Shown: positions 27,412-37,767, counted from the stretch's first letter. The stretch is 64,000 nucleotides of DNA from Polynucleobacter sp. AP-Titi-500A-B4 (GCF_018688095.1 NZ_CP061311.1:1582120-1646119), one strand, 5' to 3'. The notes: a model not told the origin generated them from the sequence alone. Made by a program: numbers and translations.

Positions 27412-30400
27412 TAAATAGGCACTCCCTCATATACACCTTCAAGTCGATCTTCAAAGTCATTGGCAACGCGACGTAATGTCTCTAATACCGATGGCTCTGG
27501 CTTCCAATAATTTCTTTCTGATGCTTCTAATAAGCGACTTGCTACTTTCGCCGATGATGCAGGGTTCAGACTCATCAAACGCTCGCGCATTTCTGGATCT
27601 AATATGAATGTTTGGGTGAGGTGTTGATATACCCAAGGCTCAACTTGGCCGGTGGTTGCAGACCAACCTACGGTATTGGTGAGATGACTCTCTAATTGAC
27701 GTACGCCCTCATAACCATGCTTGAGCATACCTTCATACCACTTAGGATTGAGCATGCGTGAGCGGGTTTCTAATGAGACTTGTTCATTTAAGGTCCTGAC
27801 TACAGCATCGCCCTTGGTTTGGTCGCCAATATATACTGGCGCTGCTTTACCACCCTTTGCGCGACGCACAGCACGACTGACACCACCCAGGGTATCGAAA
27901 TAAGTATCAATGGTTGTTACGCCCAATTCAATGGAATCGAGATTTTGGTAGGTCAACTCGACATCTGCAAGAATGGAATTTAATAATTCACTTTGCACTA
28001 CTGGTCTACCGGATCTTCCGTAGGCAAAGCTTTTGCGGCGTGTATAGGTTTCTGCTAATTCATTTTCATCTTGCCACAGGCCGTTATCAATCATCATATT
28101 GACGTTCGCACCATACGCGCTTTCGGCATTTCCAAAGACACGCAATGCGGCTGTCTCTAGATCACAGTTATTACTAGCTTGATAAGCAAGAGCATGCTTG
28201 CGAATGAAGTTCTGCTCAACGGGCTCATCTGCTGCTGCCGCTAAATAAGCAGCTTCAGCCAAAATCTTGATTTGCAAAGGCATGAGATCTCTGAAGATTC
28301 CAGAAATAGAAACCATGACATCGATCCGTGGGCGTCCCAACTCTTCTAGTGGTACAAGCTGCGCACCAGCCAATCGGCCAAAGCTATCAAAGCGTGGTAA
28401 AGCACCCATCAAGGCAAAGATTTGCGCAATAGGGCCACCTTCTGTTTTTAAATTATCAGTGCCCCAAAGAACCATGGCGATAGATTCTGGCAATGGATTT
28501 CCGTCAGCTTGATATCTTTCTAAAATCTTATTTGCTTGGTATGTACCATCCTTCATCGCGAACTTACTTGGGATGCGGAATGGATCAAAACCATGAACAT
28601 TTCTACCAGTAGGTAGAACTTGAGGGTTGCGCAATACATCGCCACCTGGAGCTGGACGAATATACCGGCCTTCTAATGCCTTCAAAATACCTTGCATTTC
28701 ACTGTCGGACTGTAAGTCACGATACATATTCAATACTTGATCAAGCTCGTCCCTTAAGCTTGGTGTCAAGGCAAGCCCTTGCTCCTTAGAGAACTGCTCA
28801 ATACTTTGGCAATGCATTAATGCGCTCATGACCTCTCTAGAGAAATCTTGAATCTGACCCTCTTGGACAGACGCATAGCTCATCAACATATCCAAGCTTT
28901 GCTCAGCACTCATTTGACTGCCTAAGATATGCAAGCCATAAGGAATCAAGGTGTACTCTAATTCCAGAATTTGCTCACTCAAATGCATTACGGCTTTATT
29001 AACAGCATTTGCATCCAAAGTTTTCCATGCAGGCTCTGCCGCAACAAACTCCAATGCCACCGCCTGTGCTTGCAGAGAATCTAAAAGTTCCTGTGTATTG
29101 GCATCCCAAACTTGATTCTCTGATTGACTGCCCTCTGTAGGCACAGCCTTGCGCCAATGCTCTACGGCCTCTTTGAGCTCTAAGAGACCTTGATACAAAC
29201 CTGCCTGAGAAACTGGTGGAGTGAGATAACTAATGAGTGTTGCACCAGCACGTCTCTTGGCAATCGCTCCTTCAGATGGATTATTTGAGGCGTAAATATA
29301 TAAATTGGGTAAATCATGAATCAGACGGTCTGGCCAGCATGATCCAGACATACCTGATTGTTTTCCGGGCATAAACTCGAGTGCACCGTGTGTACCAAAA
29401 TGCAAGACAGCTGAAGCAGAAAAATCTTCGCGTAGGTAACGATAAAACGCTGAGAAGGCATGCGTAGGTGCAAATCCCTTTTCATATAGCAAACGCATTG
29501 GATCACCCTCATACCCAAATCCAGGCTGAAGTGCGACAAAGACATTACCAAATTGCTTACCCAACACAAAGAGTGATGATCCATTCGTTAGAAACTTACC
29601 AGGCGCTGGGCCCCATTGGGCCTCAATCTCTTTTAACCAAGGTTCGCGTTTAATATGATCATCCACACTGATATGCGCTTGCACATTCGCATCAGTGCCA
29701 TATTGCTTTGCATTACCAATCAGAATCTGATCCCTAAATTCATCCAAGGAATTTGGCACATCAACGGTATAGCCCTCTGCTTTTAAAGTCTTCAGAGTAT
29801 TAAACACAGACTCAAATACGCTCAAGTGTGCAGCTGTTCCTACTCTTCCGGCATTTGGTGGGAAATTAAACATCACCAAAGCTACCTTACGATTAGCACG
29901 CTCAGATTTACGCAGTGCAATGAGTTTGCTCACGCGCGCCGCCAACATCGCAGTGCGCTCCACACAAGTATGCATATCGTGACGATTAATACTGGCTTCA
30001 AATACGCAGGCTTTATGACATCCTGTGCACTGCACATCTGCCTCACCAGCACGACCGCCAAACACCATTGGAACAATCGCGCCATCCAACTCTGGAATAG
30101 CAATCATGAGTGTGTTCTCAACTGGCAATAGGCCACGATCTGAGCCGCCCCAATCATTTAAAGTCTGGAACTCGAGCGGTTGCGCAGCAAGATAAGGGAC
30201 ATCAAGTGAGGCCAACACTTCTTCTGCAGCTTTGGCATCGTTATATGCAGGACCACCCACCAAAGAAAACCCGGTTAAGGAGACCACAGCATCTACTGTA
30301 TTTTTTCCATTTTGGAAAAAGAATTGCTCAATCGCTGGTCTAGCATCTAAACCTACTGCAAAGATTGGTAACACTTGCAATCCTTGTGCCTCTAGAGCAG

Positions 30401-31205
30401 CAATGGCTGAATCGTAATGCAAGGTATTACCTGCCAAGATATAAGACCTGAGCAATAAGAGGCCAACTCTACCTTTAGATTTCTTGTCACTCACCAGCTT
30501 TGGCAGATCATCTAAAGATTCACTCATCCGACCCTGCAGTCGTGGATGATAGATACCGTTATCTGGATAAATGACTGGTTCGACCAATTTCTCTTTGGTT
30601 TTTAATACTTCACGCTCACCGGTAGCATAGCGATTCACCAAATTTTTAACCATATGGTAAAGATTCTCTTCGGAGCCTCCCAACCAATATTGCAATGTTA
30701 AAAAATAGGCCCGAACATCCTGAGCACCGCCAGGAATAAATCGCAAAATTTTTGGTAAGCGACGCAACATCCGCATTTGCGCAGCACCGCCTGTCTGGGA
30801 TTTTTCTTTATTTCCTCTGAGCCGCTTGAGCAAACCAATCAAGCCACTCGCAGGTTTACCCATATCAAAGCCGCCCATGCGGGTGAGGCTGACCACTTCG
30901 CCTGCTGACATTGCACACACAATCGCATCACAGTGGTCTCGTCTTGCTTTGAGAGCTTCGATCACTGGCTTAAAGTGATCTTCCATAAAGAGCATGGTCA
31001 CAATCAAAATATCTGCAGTTGCAATATCCTGGAGGCAGCTTTCCAAAGCATTGTTATCAACCGTCCAGCTTGATGCCGCATGAATGGTCAATTCCAGACC
31101 AGGCATCTTCTTTTTGAGAGCGTAGCGAGCCCGCTCGGTCGCGCTAGCCAAGTGCGTATCCATCGTCACAATCGTGACTCTCATCGATGTACGCTTATCT
31201 GCCAT
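27411..31205 (-). CDS. bchH: Magnesium chelatase subunit BchH
   Basis: A very large (1264-residue) cobaltochelatase/BchH protein; motifs include GTHGALEFMPGKQSGMSGSCWPDRL and YIYASNNPSEGAIAKRR. It binds protoporphyrin IX and inserts Mg with BchI and BchD. An open frame continues to 31256, but the ATG at 31205 has an AAAGG site 7 bases before it, and family members begin close to its SMRVTIVTMDTHL segment. The start overlaps the last codons of bchB by 11 bases, which suggests coupling. Confidence 0.96.
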   Translation of the reverse strand: MADKRTSMRVTIVTMDTHLASATERARYALKKKMPGLELTIHAASSWTVDNNALESCLQDIATADILIVTMLFMEDHFKPVIEALKARRDHCDAIVCAMSAGEVVSLTRMGGFDMGKPASGLIGLLKRLRGNKEKSQTGGAAQMRMLRRLPKILRFIPGGAQDVRAYFLTLQYWLGGSEENLYHMVKNLVNRYATGEREVLKTKEKLVEPVIYPDNGIYHPRLQGRMSESLDDLPKLVSDKKSKGRVGLLLLRSYILAGNTLHYDSAIAALEAQGLQVLPIFAVGLDARPAIEQFFFQNGKNTVDAVVSLTGFSLVGGPAYNDAKAAEEVLASLDVPYLAAQPLEFQTLNDWGGSDRGLLPVENTLMIAIPELDGAIVPMVFGGRAGEADVQCTGCHKACVFEASINRHDMHTCVERTAMLAARVSKLIALRKSERANRKVALVMFNFPPNAGRVGTAAHLSVFESVFNTLKTLKAEGYTVDVPNSLDEFRDQILIGNAKQYGTDANVQAHISVDDHIKREPWLKEIEAQWGPAPGKFLTNGSSLFVLGKQFGNVFVALQPGFGYEGDPMRLLYEKGFAPTHAFSAFYRYLREDFSASAVLHFGTHGALEFMPGKQSGMSGSCWPDRLIHDLPNLYIYASNNPSEGAIAKRRAGATLISYLTPPVSQAGLYQGLLELKEAVEHWRKAVPTEGSQSENQVWDANTQELLDSLQAQAVALEFVAAEPAWKTLDANAVNKAVMHLSEQILELEYTLIPYGLHILGSQMSAEQSLDMLMSYASVQEGQIQDFSREVMSALMHCQSIEQFSKEQGLALTPSLRDELDQVLNMYRDLQSDSEMQGILKALEGRYIRPAPGGDVLRNPQVLPTGRNVHGFDPFRIPSKFAMKDGTYQANKILERYQADGNPLPESIAMVLWGTDNLKTEGGPIAQIFALMGALPRFDSFGRLAGAQLVPLEELGRPRIDVMVSISGIFRDLMPLQIKILAEAAYLAAAADEPVEQNFIRKHALAYQASNNCDLETAALRVFGNAESAYGANVNMMIDNGLWQDENELAETYTRRKSFAYGRSGRPVVQSELLNSILADVELTYQNLDSIELGVTTIDTYFDTLGGVSRAVRRAKGGKAAPVYIGDQTKGDAVVRTLNEQVSLETRSRMLNPKWYEGMLKHGYEGVRQLESHLTNTVGWSATTGQVEPWVYQHLTQTFILDPEMRERLMSLNPASSAKVASRLLEASERNYWKPEPSVLETLRRVANDFEDRLEGVYEGVPI

Positions 31206-32823
31206 AGTGGGCCTTTGCGTCATAGAGAGTTTCGATCGTAATTTGGCTGATGCCATGCTCTACTGCAAATTTCTCAGTATTGCGTCGCGCCTTACCTCTG
31301 ACAAAGAAAGGAATTTTTCCCAATTCCTTTTCAGCAGCTGCATCCCAAAGATTTGTTGGATTAGCGCCATTAAATACTTCCGCATTGACCTGAGCTGCTT
31401 GAGGAAGATCGCCATCACCAGCGCTCTTTGTAACAGGAGCATGTTCTTTTTCAGCTGGGCTAGCATGACCCAAGTGGGAAGGAGCTGCTTTAGCGCTAAA
31501 TTCAAAGTCATCGCGGAACATCATGATGAGATGCTCTTCTAGACCCATCATCAGCGGATGAATCCAAGTGTCAAATAAAACATTAGCACCTTCAAAACCC
31601 ATTTGGGGAGAGTAGCGCGCTGGGAAATCTTGAACGTGCACTGGAGCAGAAATCACTGCACAAGGAATACCTAATCTCTTGGCAATATGGCGCTCCATTT
31701 GAGTGCCTAGAACCAGATCTGGAGCTAATTCAGAAACTTTTTGCTCAACTTCCAAATAGTCATCTGTAATGAGTGCTTCTACATCGTAGGATTTGGCAGC
31801 CTCACGAACTTCACGAGCAAATTCACGACTATAAGTTCCTAAGCCAACCACTTTGAAGCCAATTTCTTCTGCGGCCACTTTAGCTGCAGCGATCACATGA
31901 CTAGCATCACCAAAAATAAAGACCCGCTTATCAGTTAAGTATGTGGAGTCAACCGATTTTGCATACCAGCGCGCCCGCTCTTCTTGGGCTGCCAAAGTTG
32001 TTTCTGGATTTAGCTTGGCAAGTTGCGCTACTTCTTGAATAAATGCTTTAGTCGCTTTTGTGCCAATCGGAATGATCTTGGTAAAGGGTTGGCCAAAAGT
32101 TTTACTGAGCCAAGTGCAAGTCAGTTGAGAAATTTCTGGGTAGAGTGAAACATTGAAGTCAGCTTCTGGAAGCTTACTGAGGTCAGCTACAGAAGCATTT
32201 AAGGGTGCCACCACTCTCACTTCTATGCCCATCGATTCGAGCAAGCCACGAATCTCTTGAACGTCATCACGATTACGAAAACCTAAAGCGGTTGCCCCTA
32301 AAATATTGCAGCTGGGTTTTTGACCCTCTTGCTTGTTGGCTGCAAGTTTCTCTTGATACTGTTGTGCTGAAATCGATTTATCTACGCTGACTAAGCCACG
32401 AACAATGTGATAGAAAGTTTCTGAAGCGCCCCAATTTTCTTTTTTCTGATAGGAAGGCAATTCCAGCGGGATGACTGGAATTGGCAAACTTAATGCCCTT
32501 GCTAAACCACCTGGATCATCTTGAATCAATTCGGCAGTACATGAGGCACCAACAATCATTGCCTTAGGTTGAAAACGCTGATAAGCATCATTCACTGAAT
32601 CTTGGAATAATTGCGCTGTGTCACCACCTAAATCTCTTGCCTGAAAAGTGGTGTATGTCACTGGCGGACGCTTACGTGAGCGTCCAATCATCGTAAAGAG
32701 TAGATCTGCGTAGGTATCTCCTTGAGGAGAGTGCAGAACATAATGCATATCTGTCATTGAAGTTGCAATTCGCATTGCCCCAATGTGAGGAGGCCCTTCA
32801 TATGTCCACAGAGTTAATTGCAT
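31195..32823 (-). CDS. bchB: Light-independent protochlorophyllide reductase subunit BchB
   Basis: The 542-residue BchB begins with MQLTLWTYEGPPHIGAMRIA, has the aspartate ligand of the NB cluster in the N-terminal segment, then VGASCTAELIQDDPGGLA, and ends with the small C-terminal domain FVRGKARRNTEKFA. With BchN it forms the catalytic heterotetramer of the dark-operative reductase. It follows bchN by 8 bases. Confidence 0.97.
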   Translation of the reverse strand: MQLTLWTYEGPPHIGAMRIATSMTDMHYVLHSPQGDTYADLLFTMIGRSRKRPPVTYTTFQARDLGGDTAQLFQDSVNDAYQRFQPKAMIVGASCTAELIQDDPGGLARALSLPIPVIPLELPSYQKKENWGASETFYHIVRGLVSVDKSISAQQYQEKLAANKQEGQKPSCNILGATALGFRNRDDVQEIRGLLESMGIEVRVVAPLNASVADLSKLPEADFNVSLYPEISQLTCTWLSKTFGQPFTKIIPIGTKATKAFIQEVAQLAKLNPETTLAAQEERARWYAKSVDSTYLTDKRVFIFGDASHVIAAAKVAAEEIGFKVVGLGTYSREFAREVREAAKSYDVEALITDDYLEVEQKVSELAPDLVLGTQMERHIAKRLGIPCAVISAPVHVQDFPARYSPQMGFEGANVLFDTWIHPLMMGLEEHLIMMFRDDFEFSAKAAPSHLGHASPAEKEHAPVTKSAGDGDLPQAAQVNAEVFNGANPTNLWDAAAEKELGKIPFFVRGKARRNTEKFAVEHGISQITIETLYDAKAHYGR

Positions 32824-32831
32824 AGATTTCC

Positions 32832-34124
32832 TTAAGCAGCCAATCTCATACTGCGATTTAAGGGACGTGCAAAGAGCTCTGCTAAATCTGCAGCCTGCTC
32901 ATATCCGTGCACGGGACTAAACACCAACTCAATCGACCACTTAGTCGTAATGCCCTCTGCCTCTAGAGGATTGGCCAGCCCTAAACCACAAACCACAATA
33001 TCGGGCTTATCACTGCGACATCTATCGAGCTGCTTCTCTACATCCTGACCTTCCACAATTCTGGAGTTCTCGGGTAACAATTCCAACTCGGATTCAAGAT
33101 GCTGCTTATGCAAATAGGGTGTACCAATTTCAAGCACCTTCATGCCACATTCTTGTGAGAGGAAGCGGGCTAACGGGATTTCTAATTGAGAATCTGGAAA
33201 GAAAGAGATGCTTTTGTTCTCCAACATTGGCACATAGCGCGCTAAACTCTTCTTAGCACGCTCAATTCTGGGTTGAGTGACTTCATCAAAACGTGTCGCT
33301 GAAATCCCCCATTGATTTGCAGCCGCTTTTAACCAAGCAGTAGTGCCTTCTACGCCAAATGGAAATGGTGCAGAAATTCTTTGAGCACCACGCTCTTCAA
33401 TCAACCTGGCTGTCTCAGCCAAAAATGGTTGCGCAAGCAAATATTGAGTGTTGCCATCAATTTCAATTTTTTGCTGAGAATTTTTAGGTGGGAAAAAGGA
33501 AACTTGACCAATACCAAGCTCAGTAAACAGACGTTGAAATTGATCTTCGACAACATCAGGTAAGCAACCGACAACCAATAGCTTTTTCTCACCGACTGCT
33601 ACTGGTTTTGGAATCTCATTCACCAAAGAGGCGAGGCATGCATCCTCACCCTGAGTAAAGGTAGTTTCAATGCCACTACCGGAGTAACTCAAGATGCGGC
33701 AGTGATTTAAAAACTCTTTATTTAATCGCTGCGCTGCCCTTGAAAGATCCAGCTTGATGACCTCAGATGGGCATGAACCCACCAAAAATAGCATTTTGAT
33801 ATCAGGACGCCGAGCTAGCAGAGCCTTCACTACACGGTCTAGCTCCTCATGTGCATCGGCAATACCAGCGAGATCGCGATCATCAATAATGGCAGTAGCA
33901 AAGCGAGGCTCAGCAAAGATCATGACCCCTGCAGCGGATTGCACTAAGTGAGCACAGGTACGCGAACCCACTACCAAGAAGAATGCATCTTGAATCTTGC
34001 GATGAAGCCAAATAATGCCAGTGAGGCCGCAAAAAACTTCTCTTTGGCCGCGCTCTTTATAGATAGGAATATTTTTTCCTACGCTACTGATTTGATCTTT
34101 TGGCAAGTCTACGATTGCATTCAT
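32832..34124 (-). CDS. bchN: Light-independent protochlorophyllide reductase subunit BchN
   Basis: The 430-residue protein carries the three cluster cysteines in REVFCGLTGIIWL, SRTCAHLVQSAAG and VGSCPSEVIKLDL, matching BchN. It binds the NB-type 4Fe-4S cluster with BchB and the protochlorophyllide substrate. Its start overlaps the bchF stop by 4 bases. Confidence 0.97.
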   Translation of the reverse strand: MNAIVDLPKDQISSVGKNIPIYKERGQREVFCGLTGIIWLHRKIQDAFFLVVGSRTCAHLVQSAAGVMIFAEPRFATAIIDDRDLAGIADAHEELDRVVKALLARRPDIKMLFLVGSCPSEVIKLDLSRAAQRLNKEFLNHCRILSYSGSGIETTFTQGEDACLASLVNEIPKPVAVGEKKLLVVGCLPDVVEDQFQRLFTELGIGQVSFFPPKNSQQKIEIDGNTQYLLAQPFLAETARLIEERGAQRISAPFPFGVEGTTAWLKAAANQWGISATRFDEVTQPRIERAKKSLARYVPMLENKSISFFPDSQLEIPLARFLSQECGMKVLEIGTPYLHKQHLESELELLPENSRIVEGQDVEKQLDRCRSDKPDIVVCGLGLANPLEAEGITTKWSIELVFSPVHGYEQAADLAELFARPLNRSMRLAA

Positions 34125-34594
34125 GCGACAACTCCCTCATTCATCTGCAGACGAGCGATGCGCAGTTTGTAAATAAATTGGCCAGCATTAATAAAGTAGG
34201 AGGCGTAGGCCGCCAAAGCTAAGTACATCAAACTGCGCTGACTGATATCTCCGATGATGAGGAAGTAAAGATAGAGTGTGTGCAGGAAAATAACCAACAT
34301 ACTAAAAACGTCTTCCCAGAAGAAGCTTTCTGCAAAGAGAAACTTTCCAAAAACCACTTTTTCCCAAATACTTCCTGTCAGCATGATTAAGTAGAGAAAT
34401 ACAGTCTTAATCACCACGGAAATCGTTGCTAATTCATAGCCATTGCCGCTAATGAGATATCTCAGGACCAAACAGAGACTAATTAGGCAAACCAAAAACT
34501 GAATTGGAGCCAGAATTCCCTGAACTAGGGTCCACACTGTGGCATCGCGTCTTGCGCGTTGTTCTGGGTTGTAAAGAGGCTTACTAGTCTTCAT
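34121..34594 (-). CDS. bchF: 3-vinyl bacteriochlorophyllide hydratase BchF
   Basis: A 157-residue membrane protein with four helices; KPLYNPEQRARRDATVWTLVQGILAPIQFL and WEKVVFGKFLFAESFFWEDVFSM (in part) are typical BchF segments. It hydrates the C3 vinyl group on the way to bacteriochlorophyll a. It is the first gene of the minus-strand operon to ispH and is divergent from aerR, with a regulatory region of 201 bases between them. Confidence 0.95.
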   Translation of the reverse strand: MKTSKPLYNPEQRARRDATVWTLVQGILAPIQFLVCLISLCLVLRYLISGNGYELATISVVIKTVFLYLIMLTGSIWEKVVFGKFLFAESFFWEDVFSMLVIFLHTLYLYFLIIGDISQRSLMYLALAAYASYFINAGQFIYKLRIARLQMNEGVVA

Positions 34595-34620
34595 GTTTTG
34601 AGGCTGCCTTGTTGGCTATG

Positions 34621-34638
34621 TGTAAACAAAACTTTACG
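34621..34638 (-). promoter_or_regulatory. Near-consensus PpsR box, bchF side
   Basis: TGTAAACAAAACTTTACG is one base off the TGT-N12-ACA consensus (ACG for ACA). It lies 26 bases from the bchF start and about 20 bases from the conserved upstream element. Confidence 0.5.
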
Positions 34639-34658
34639 CCAAAAATGCCTCACAAAAA

Positions 34659-34687
34659 CTAGTACTTACCCTAATATAGGTAAGTAC
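34659..34687. promoter_or_regulatory. Conserved TACCCT-type upstream element with palindrome, bchF copy
   Basis: CTAGTACTTACCCTAATAT (34659-34677) is almost identical to the pucB copy at 61459. Here it is part of a perfect inverted repeat with arms GTACTTACC (34662-34670) and GGTAAGTAC (34679-34687) separated by 8 bases, which looks like an operator for a dimeric protein. It stands between bchF and aerR and could serve both. Confidence 0.55.
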
Positions 34688-34731
34688 AAACCCTATTTTA
34701 GGCAAATTAATTGCTGTATCTTAACTAAAAG

Positions 34732-34749
34732 TGTAATATTTATTTTACA
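34732..34749. promoter_or_regulatory. PpsR/CrtJ box, aerR side
   Basis: TGTAATATTTATTTTACA is a perfect TGT-N12-ACA site 46 bases before the aerR GTG start. It may let PpsR control its own operon, as reported for aerR-crtJ regions in purple bacteria. Confidence 0.7.
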
Positions 34750-34795
34750 TTTTTACTATCGCTCATTACGTACTTACTAACCTAAGGGCTATTTA

Positions 34796-35644
34796 GTGAA
34801 CACATTAGCTAAAAAAGAACTCATCCTGGAAGTTGTCAGTACTCAATTACCAAACTTAATTGAGGAGATCGAACGCAAAGTCGATGACTCGGCTTCTAGA
34901 ATTTCCTCAAATCAAAGCTGGGTTCAAACCACCCCCCAAGCAAGGCGTGATCATGCCCCCAATACCTTGGATGAAGAGGAAATCAACAGAATTGCTGATC
35001 TACTGCTCAATGCTGAAGAAGATGCATTTGAATATGCAATCAAAACACATAAAGCCCATGGAGTCCCCATTGACTACATCGTCTTGGACCTTATCCCAGA
35101 AATTGCTCGAAAACTAGGTAAGCACTGGGAAGAAGATAGTCTGAGCTTTGCGGATGTATCTATTGGTGTGAATAAGCTTGAAAGAGTCATTTACAAGCTC
35201 GATTACCTCTTTCAGGCAAATCAGCTTGAGCGGCAGCAAAACAAATCGATCTTTGTCTCCGGTTGCCCTGGTTCGCAGCATTCACTTGGTACGCTCATCT
35301 TTGCCAACTTCCTGACATTTTCTGGCTGGCAGGTGCATCGACCAAATAAAGTCAACATCGACTGCATGGTTGAAGGAGTTGAATCAAAAAATCATCAAGC
35401 ACTTGCGATATCCGTTGCGACAAATGAGCAACTTGAACAACTTCCAAACTTGATAAGTTTACTCAGACAAAAATCGAAGAACCCTAAAATCATTGTTCTG
35501 ATTGGTGGCCCGCTTTATAATAAGACGCCCGATGCATTTGACGATATTCAGGCAGACATTAAAGCTTGTAGCCCTGAGGAATCCGTTCAAAAACTTGAGC
35601 AATATCTCAGCCATTTAGATATACAAGTAAAAGAAAAACTGTGA
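34796..35644 (+). CDS. aerR: Cobalamin-binding antirepressor AerR/PpaA
   Basis: A 282-residue protein with a helical cap domain (IDYIVLDLIPEIARKLGKHWEED) and a B12-binding-type domain carrying SGCPGSQHSLGTLIF, where the histidine fits the cobalamin ligand described for R. capsulatus AerR. AerR senses light through B12 and counteracts CrtJ/PpsR. It lies directly before ppsR with a GTGA overlap, the usual arrangement. The start is GTG with an AAGGG site upstream. Confidence 0.9.
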   Translation: MNTLAKKELILEVVSTQLPNLIEEIERKVDDSASRISSNQSWVQTTPQARRDHAPNTLDEEEINRIADLLLNAEEDAFEYAIKTHKAHGVPIDYIVLDLIPEIARKLGKHWEEDSLSFADVSIGVNKLERVIYKLDYLFQANQLERQQNKSIFVSGCPGSQHSLGTLIFANFLTFSGWQVHRPNKVNIDCMVEGVESKNHQALAISVATNEQLEQLPNLISLLRQKSKNPKIIVLIGGPLYNKTPDAFDDIQADIKACSPEESVQKLEQYLSHLDIQVKEKL

Positions 35645-37065
35645 CCAAAATTTATAATCCTGATTCTACAAAACTCAATACTGTAGATATTGATTTAGCA
35701 GCAGAGTTACTAGCCCTATCAGTAGATTTGGTCCTCATCGTCAGTAGTTCTGGCGTCATCGAAAAAGTGATCAATGGCTCCAAGCCTATTTCCAATAATA
35801 CAAATTGGTTGGCTGGAAAAAAGTGGCTTGACACAGTAGCAATTGATAGTCAGCCAAAAGTCAACGCCTTACTGAAAACTCGTGAAGATCACGAAGAACA
35901 AAAATGGCGTCAAGTGAATCAAGAGATAGATGGCACTGCCTCTCTTCCGATTCAATACAGCACCATCTTTTTCCCATCCAACAATAAACTGATTGCTATT
36001 GGTAAAGATCTCAGTGGGATATCTACTCTGCAGCAAAAATTAGTAGAATCACAACAAGAGATTGAGCGTGAATATGCGAATCTGCATGCTATTCAACATC
36101 GTTACTTGCAACTCTTCAATAGCATTGATCAAGCCTACCTCATTGTTGATAGTCAGACTTTAAAAATCATTGAAGTCAACAAATCGGCTGGTTTTTTAGT
36201 GGGCGATTTGAAAAAGATCCAGGGCAAGCTCTTTGTTAACCTCTTTCCCGCCAAAGATCATGAGGCAATTCAAAGTTATCTCCTGGAATCTAAATCTGGA
36301 ATATTGCAATCTTCTATACAGACAACACTAGAACACCTAAAAGAGAATGTAGAAGTTTCAAGTGCCCTATTGCGTGAAGGCAATCAGAATGTTTGCTTGG
36401 TATCGATTAAGCCGAAATCCCAGGCCACCCATCCTGGTACTGCGAACGAGCAAGCATTATTACTTTCTCAAGCCTTAGAAGATTTTCAAGACGGTTTCAT
36501 TGTCTGCAGCACCAATGGAGTCATCCTTACGAGCAACAATACCTTTGTCTCGATGTCTCAATCCACCCAAAAAGAAAGCATCCTTGGGAAATCATTGGAG
36601 ATATGGCTAGGAAGGGCAAGTATTGACCTCAAGATTCTTTTGGGCACAGTACGCGAATACGGCTCTATCAAAGATTATGCGAGCACGATTACGGCAGATG
36701 ATGGCAGCTCCCCTCTAGATGTCCGCATTTCTGCCGTTGGATTTAATAGTGGCAAGCTCTCACTGGTTGCGATTGGCATTCATCAAGCTTCAAAGGCTTC
36801 AAATCAACCGGCTGATAAGCCAGATAATCTAGGTAAGAACGCAAAAGAGTTAACGCAATTGGTTGGCAAGGTACCGCTCAAGCAAATCGTTACTGAGACT
36901 ACTGACATCATCGAAAAACTCTGCATCTTGGCAGCACTTGATCTCACTATGTCCAATAGGGCATCTGCAGCTGAGCTACTTGGCTTATCGCGCCAAGGCC
37001 TGTATATCAAAATGAGACGCTTTGGCATTGTCGATAGCAATGCCAATGATGATATTGACGCCTAA
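35641..37065 (+). CDS. ppsR: Transcriptional repressor PpsR/CrtJ
   Basis: The 474-residue protein has PAS-like regions (around 25-125, 155-255 and 275-385) and a C-terminal Fis-type helix-turn-helix (NRASAAELLGLSRQGLYIKMRR, positions 439-460). Cysteines at 252 and 428 fall where PpsR of R. sphaeroides has redox-active Cys251 and Cys424. It should repress bch, crt and puc promoters at TGT-N12-ACA sites when oxygen or light is high. The start is GTG, coupled to aerR. Confidence 0.93.
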   Translation: MTKIYNPDSTKLNTVDIDLAAELLALSVDLVLIVSSSGVIEKVINGSKPISNNTNWLAGKKWLDTVAIDSQPKVNALLKTREDHEEQKWRQVNQEIDGTASLPIQYSTIFFPSNNKLIAIGKDLSGISTLQQKLVESQQEIEREYANLHAIQHRYLQLFNSIDQAYLIVDSQTLKIIEVNKSAGFLVGDLKKIQGKLFVNLFPAKDHEAIQSYLLESKSGILQSSIQTTLEHLKENVEVSSALLREGNQNVCLVSIKPKSQATHPGTANEQALLLSQALEDFQDGFIVCSTNGVILTSNNTFVSMSQSTQKESILGKSLEIWLGRASIDLKILLGTVREYGSIKDYASTITADDGSSPLDVRISAVGFNSGKLSLVAIGIHQASKASNQPADKPDNLGKNAKELTQLVGKVPLKQIVTETTDIIEKLCILAALDLTMSNRASAAELLGLSRQGLYIKMRRFGIVDSNANDDIDA

Positions 37066-37071
37066 GATCGA

Positions 37072-37767
37072 ATGAATGATCAGACAGCAGTATTAGGCTT
37101 AATTGATATTGCTTCTGATGCCAGGGGATGGGGATTTTCTCGGTACATTTTAGGTAAACGTCCTTTTCATCACATTCCCGGTCTACTGTTTTGCAAAGTT
37201 TTAGGCTCGGGCATGAATGGTGGGTTTAGCACTACACCTAGCCTTACAAAACAAGGCTTCTTTTGCGTCTTTGATTCTGAACATCATGCTGCTCGCTTTC
37301 GAGAATCCTCATTGATCGTCAAAGCCTATGAGAATCATGCTCATGAATTTTTCACTGCCACTGTCAAGGCCTACTCTAGTCGTGGCTCTTGGTCTGGATT
37401 TTCCATGTCGTGCTCCGATCCAAATCCTCCTTCACAGGGTCCGATTGCATCGTTAACCAGAGCCTCTATTAGACCGAGTAAAGCAATCGCATTTTGGAAA
37501 AAGGCAAAGCCTGCTGAAGCGGCCATTGCGCATGCGTCCGGAAAAATTCTGACAGCTGGAGTTGGTGAAGCGCCCTACTTTCGTCAAGCTACCTTCACCA
37601 TTTGGGACAACGCGCAATCCCTAGAGCAATATGCTCAGCAAGGGGCGCACCTAGCAGCGATTAAAGCTGCATACGGACAATCCTATTTTTCTGAATCGAT
37701 GTTTACTCGCTTCAAGGTGATACAAGCGCGAGGAGTTTGGCAGGGCAAGCATGTCAACATCACCTAA
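37072..37767 (+). CDS. crtA: Spheroidene monooxygenase CrtA
   Basis: The 231-residue CrtA shows GLLFCKVLGSGMNGGFSTTPSL and a histidine-bearing GVGEAPYFRQATFTIWD region. The enzyme adds the C2 keto group to spheroidene under aerobic conditions, giving spheroidenone. The gene begins 6 bases after ppsR and overlaps crtD by 17 bases. Confidence 0.93.
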   Translation: MNDQTAVLGLIDIASDARGWGFSRYILGKRPFHHIPGLLFCKVLGSGMNGGFSTTPSLTKQGFFCVFDSEHHAARFRESSLIVKAYENHAHEFFTATVKAYSSRGSWSGFSMSCSDPNPPSQGPIASLTRASIRPSKAIAFWKKAKPAEAAIAHASGKILTAGVGEAPYFRQATFTIWDNAQSLEQYAQQGAHLAAIKAAYGQSYFSESMFTRFKVIQARGVWQGKHVNIT

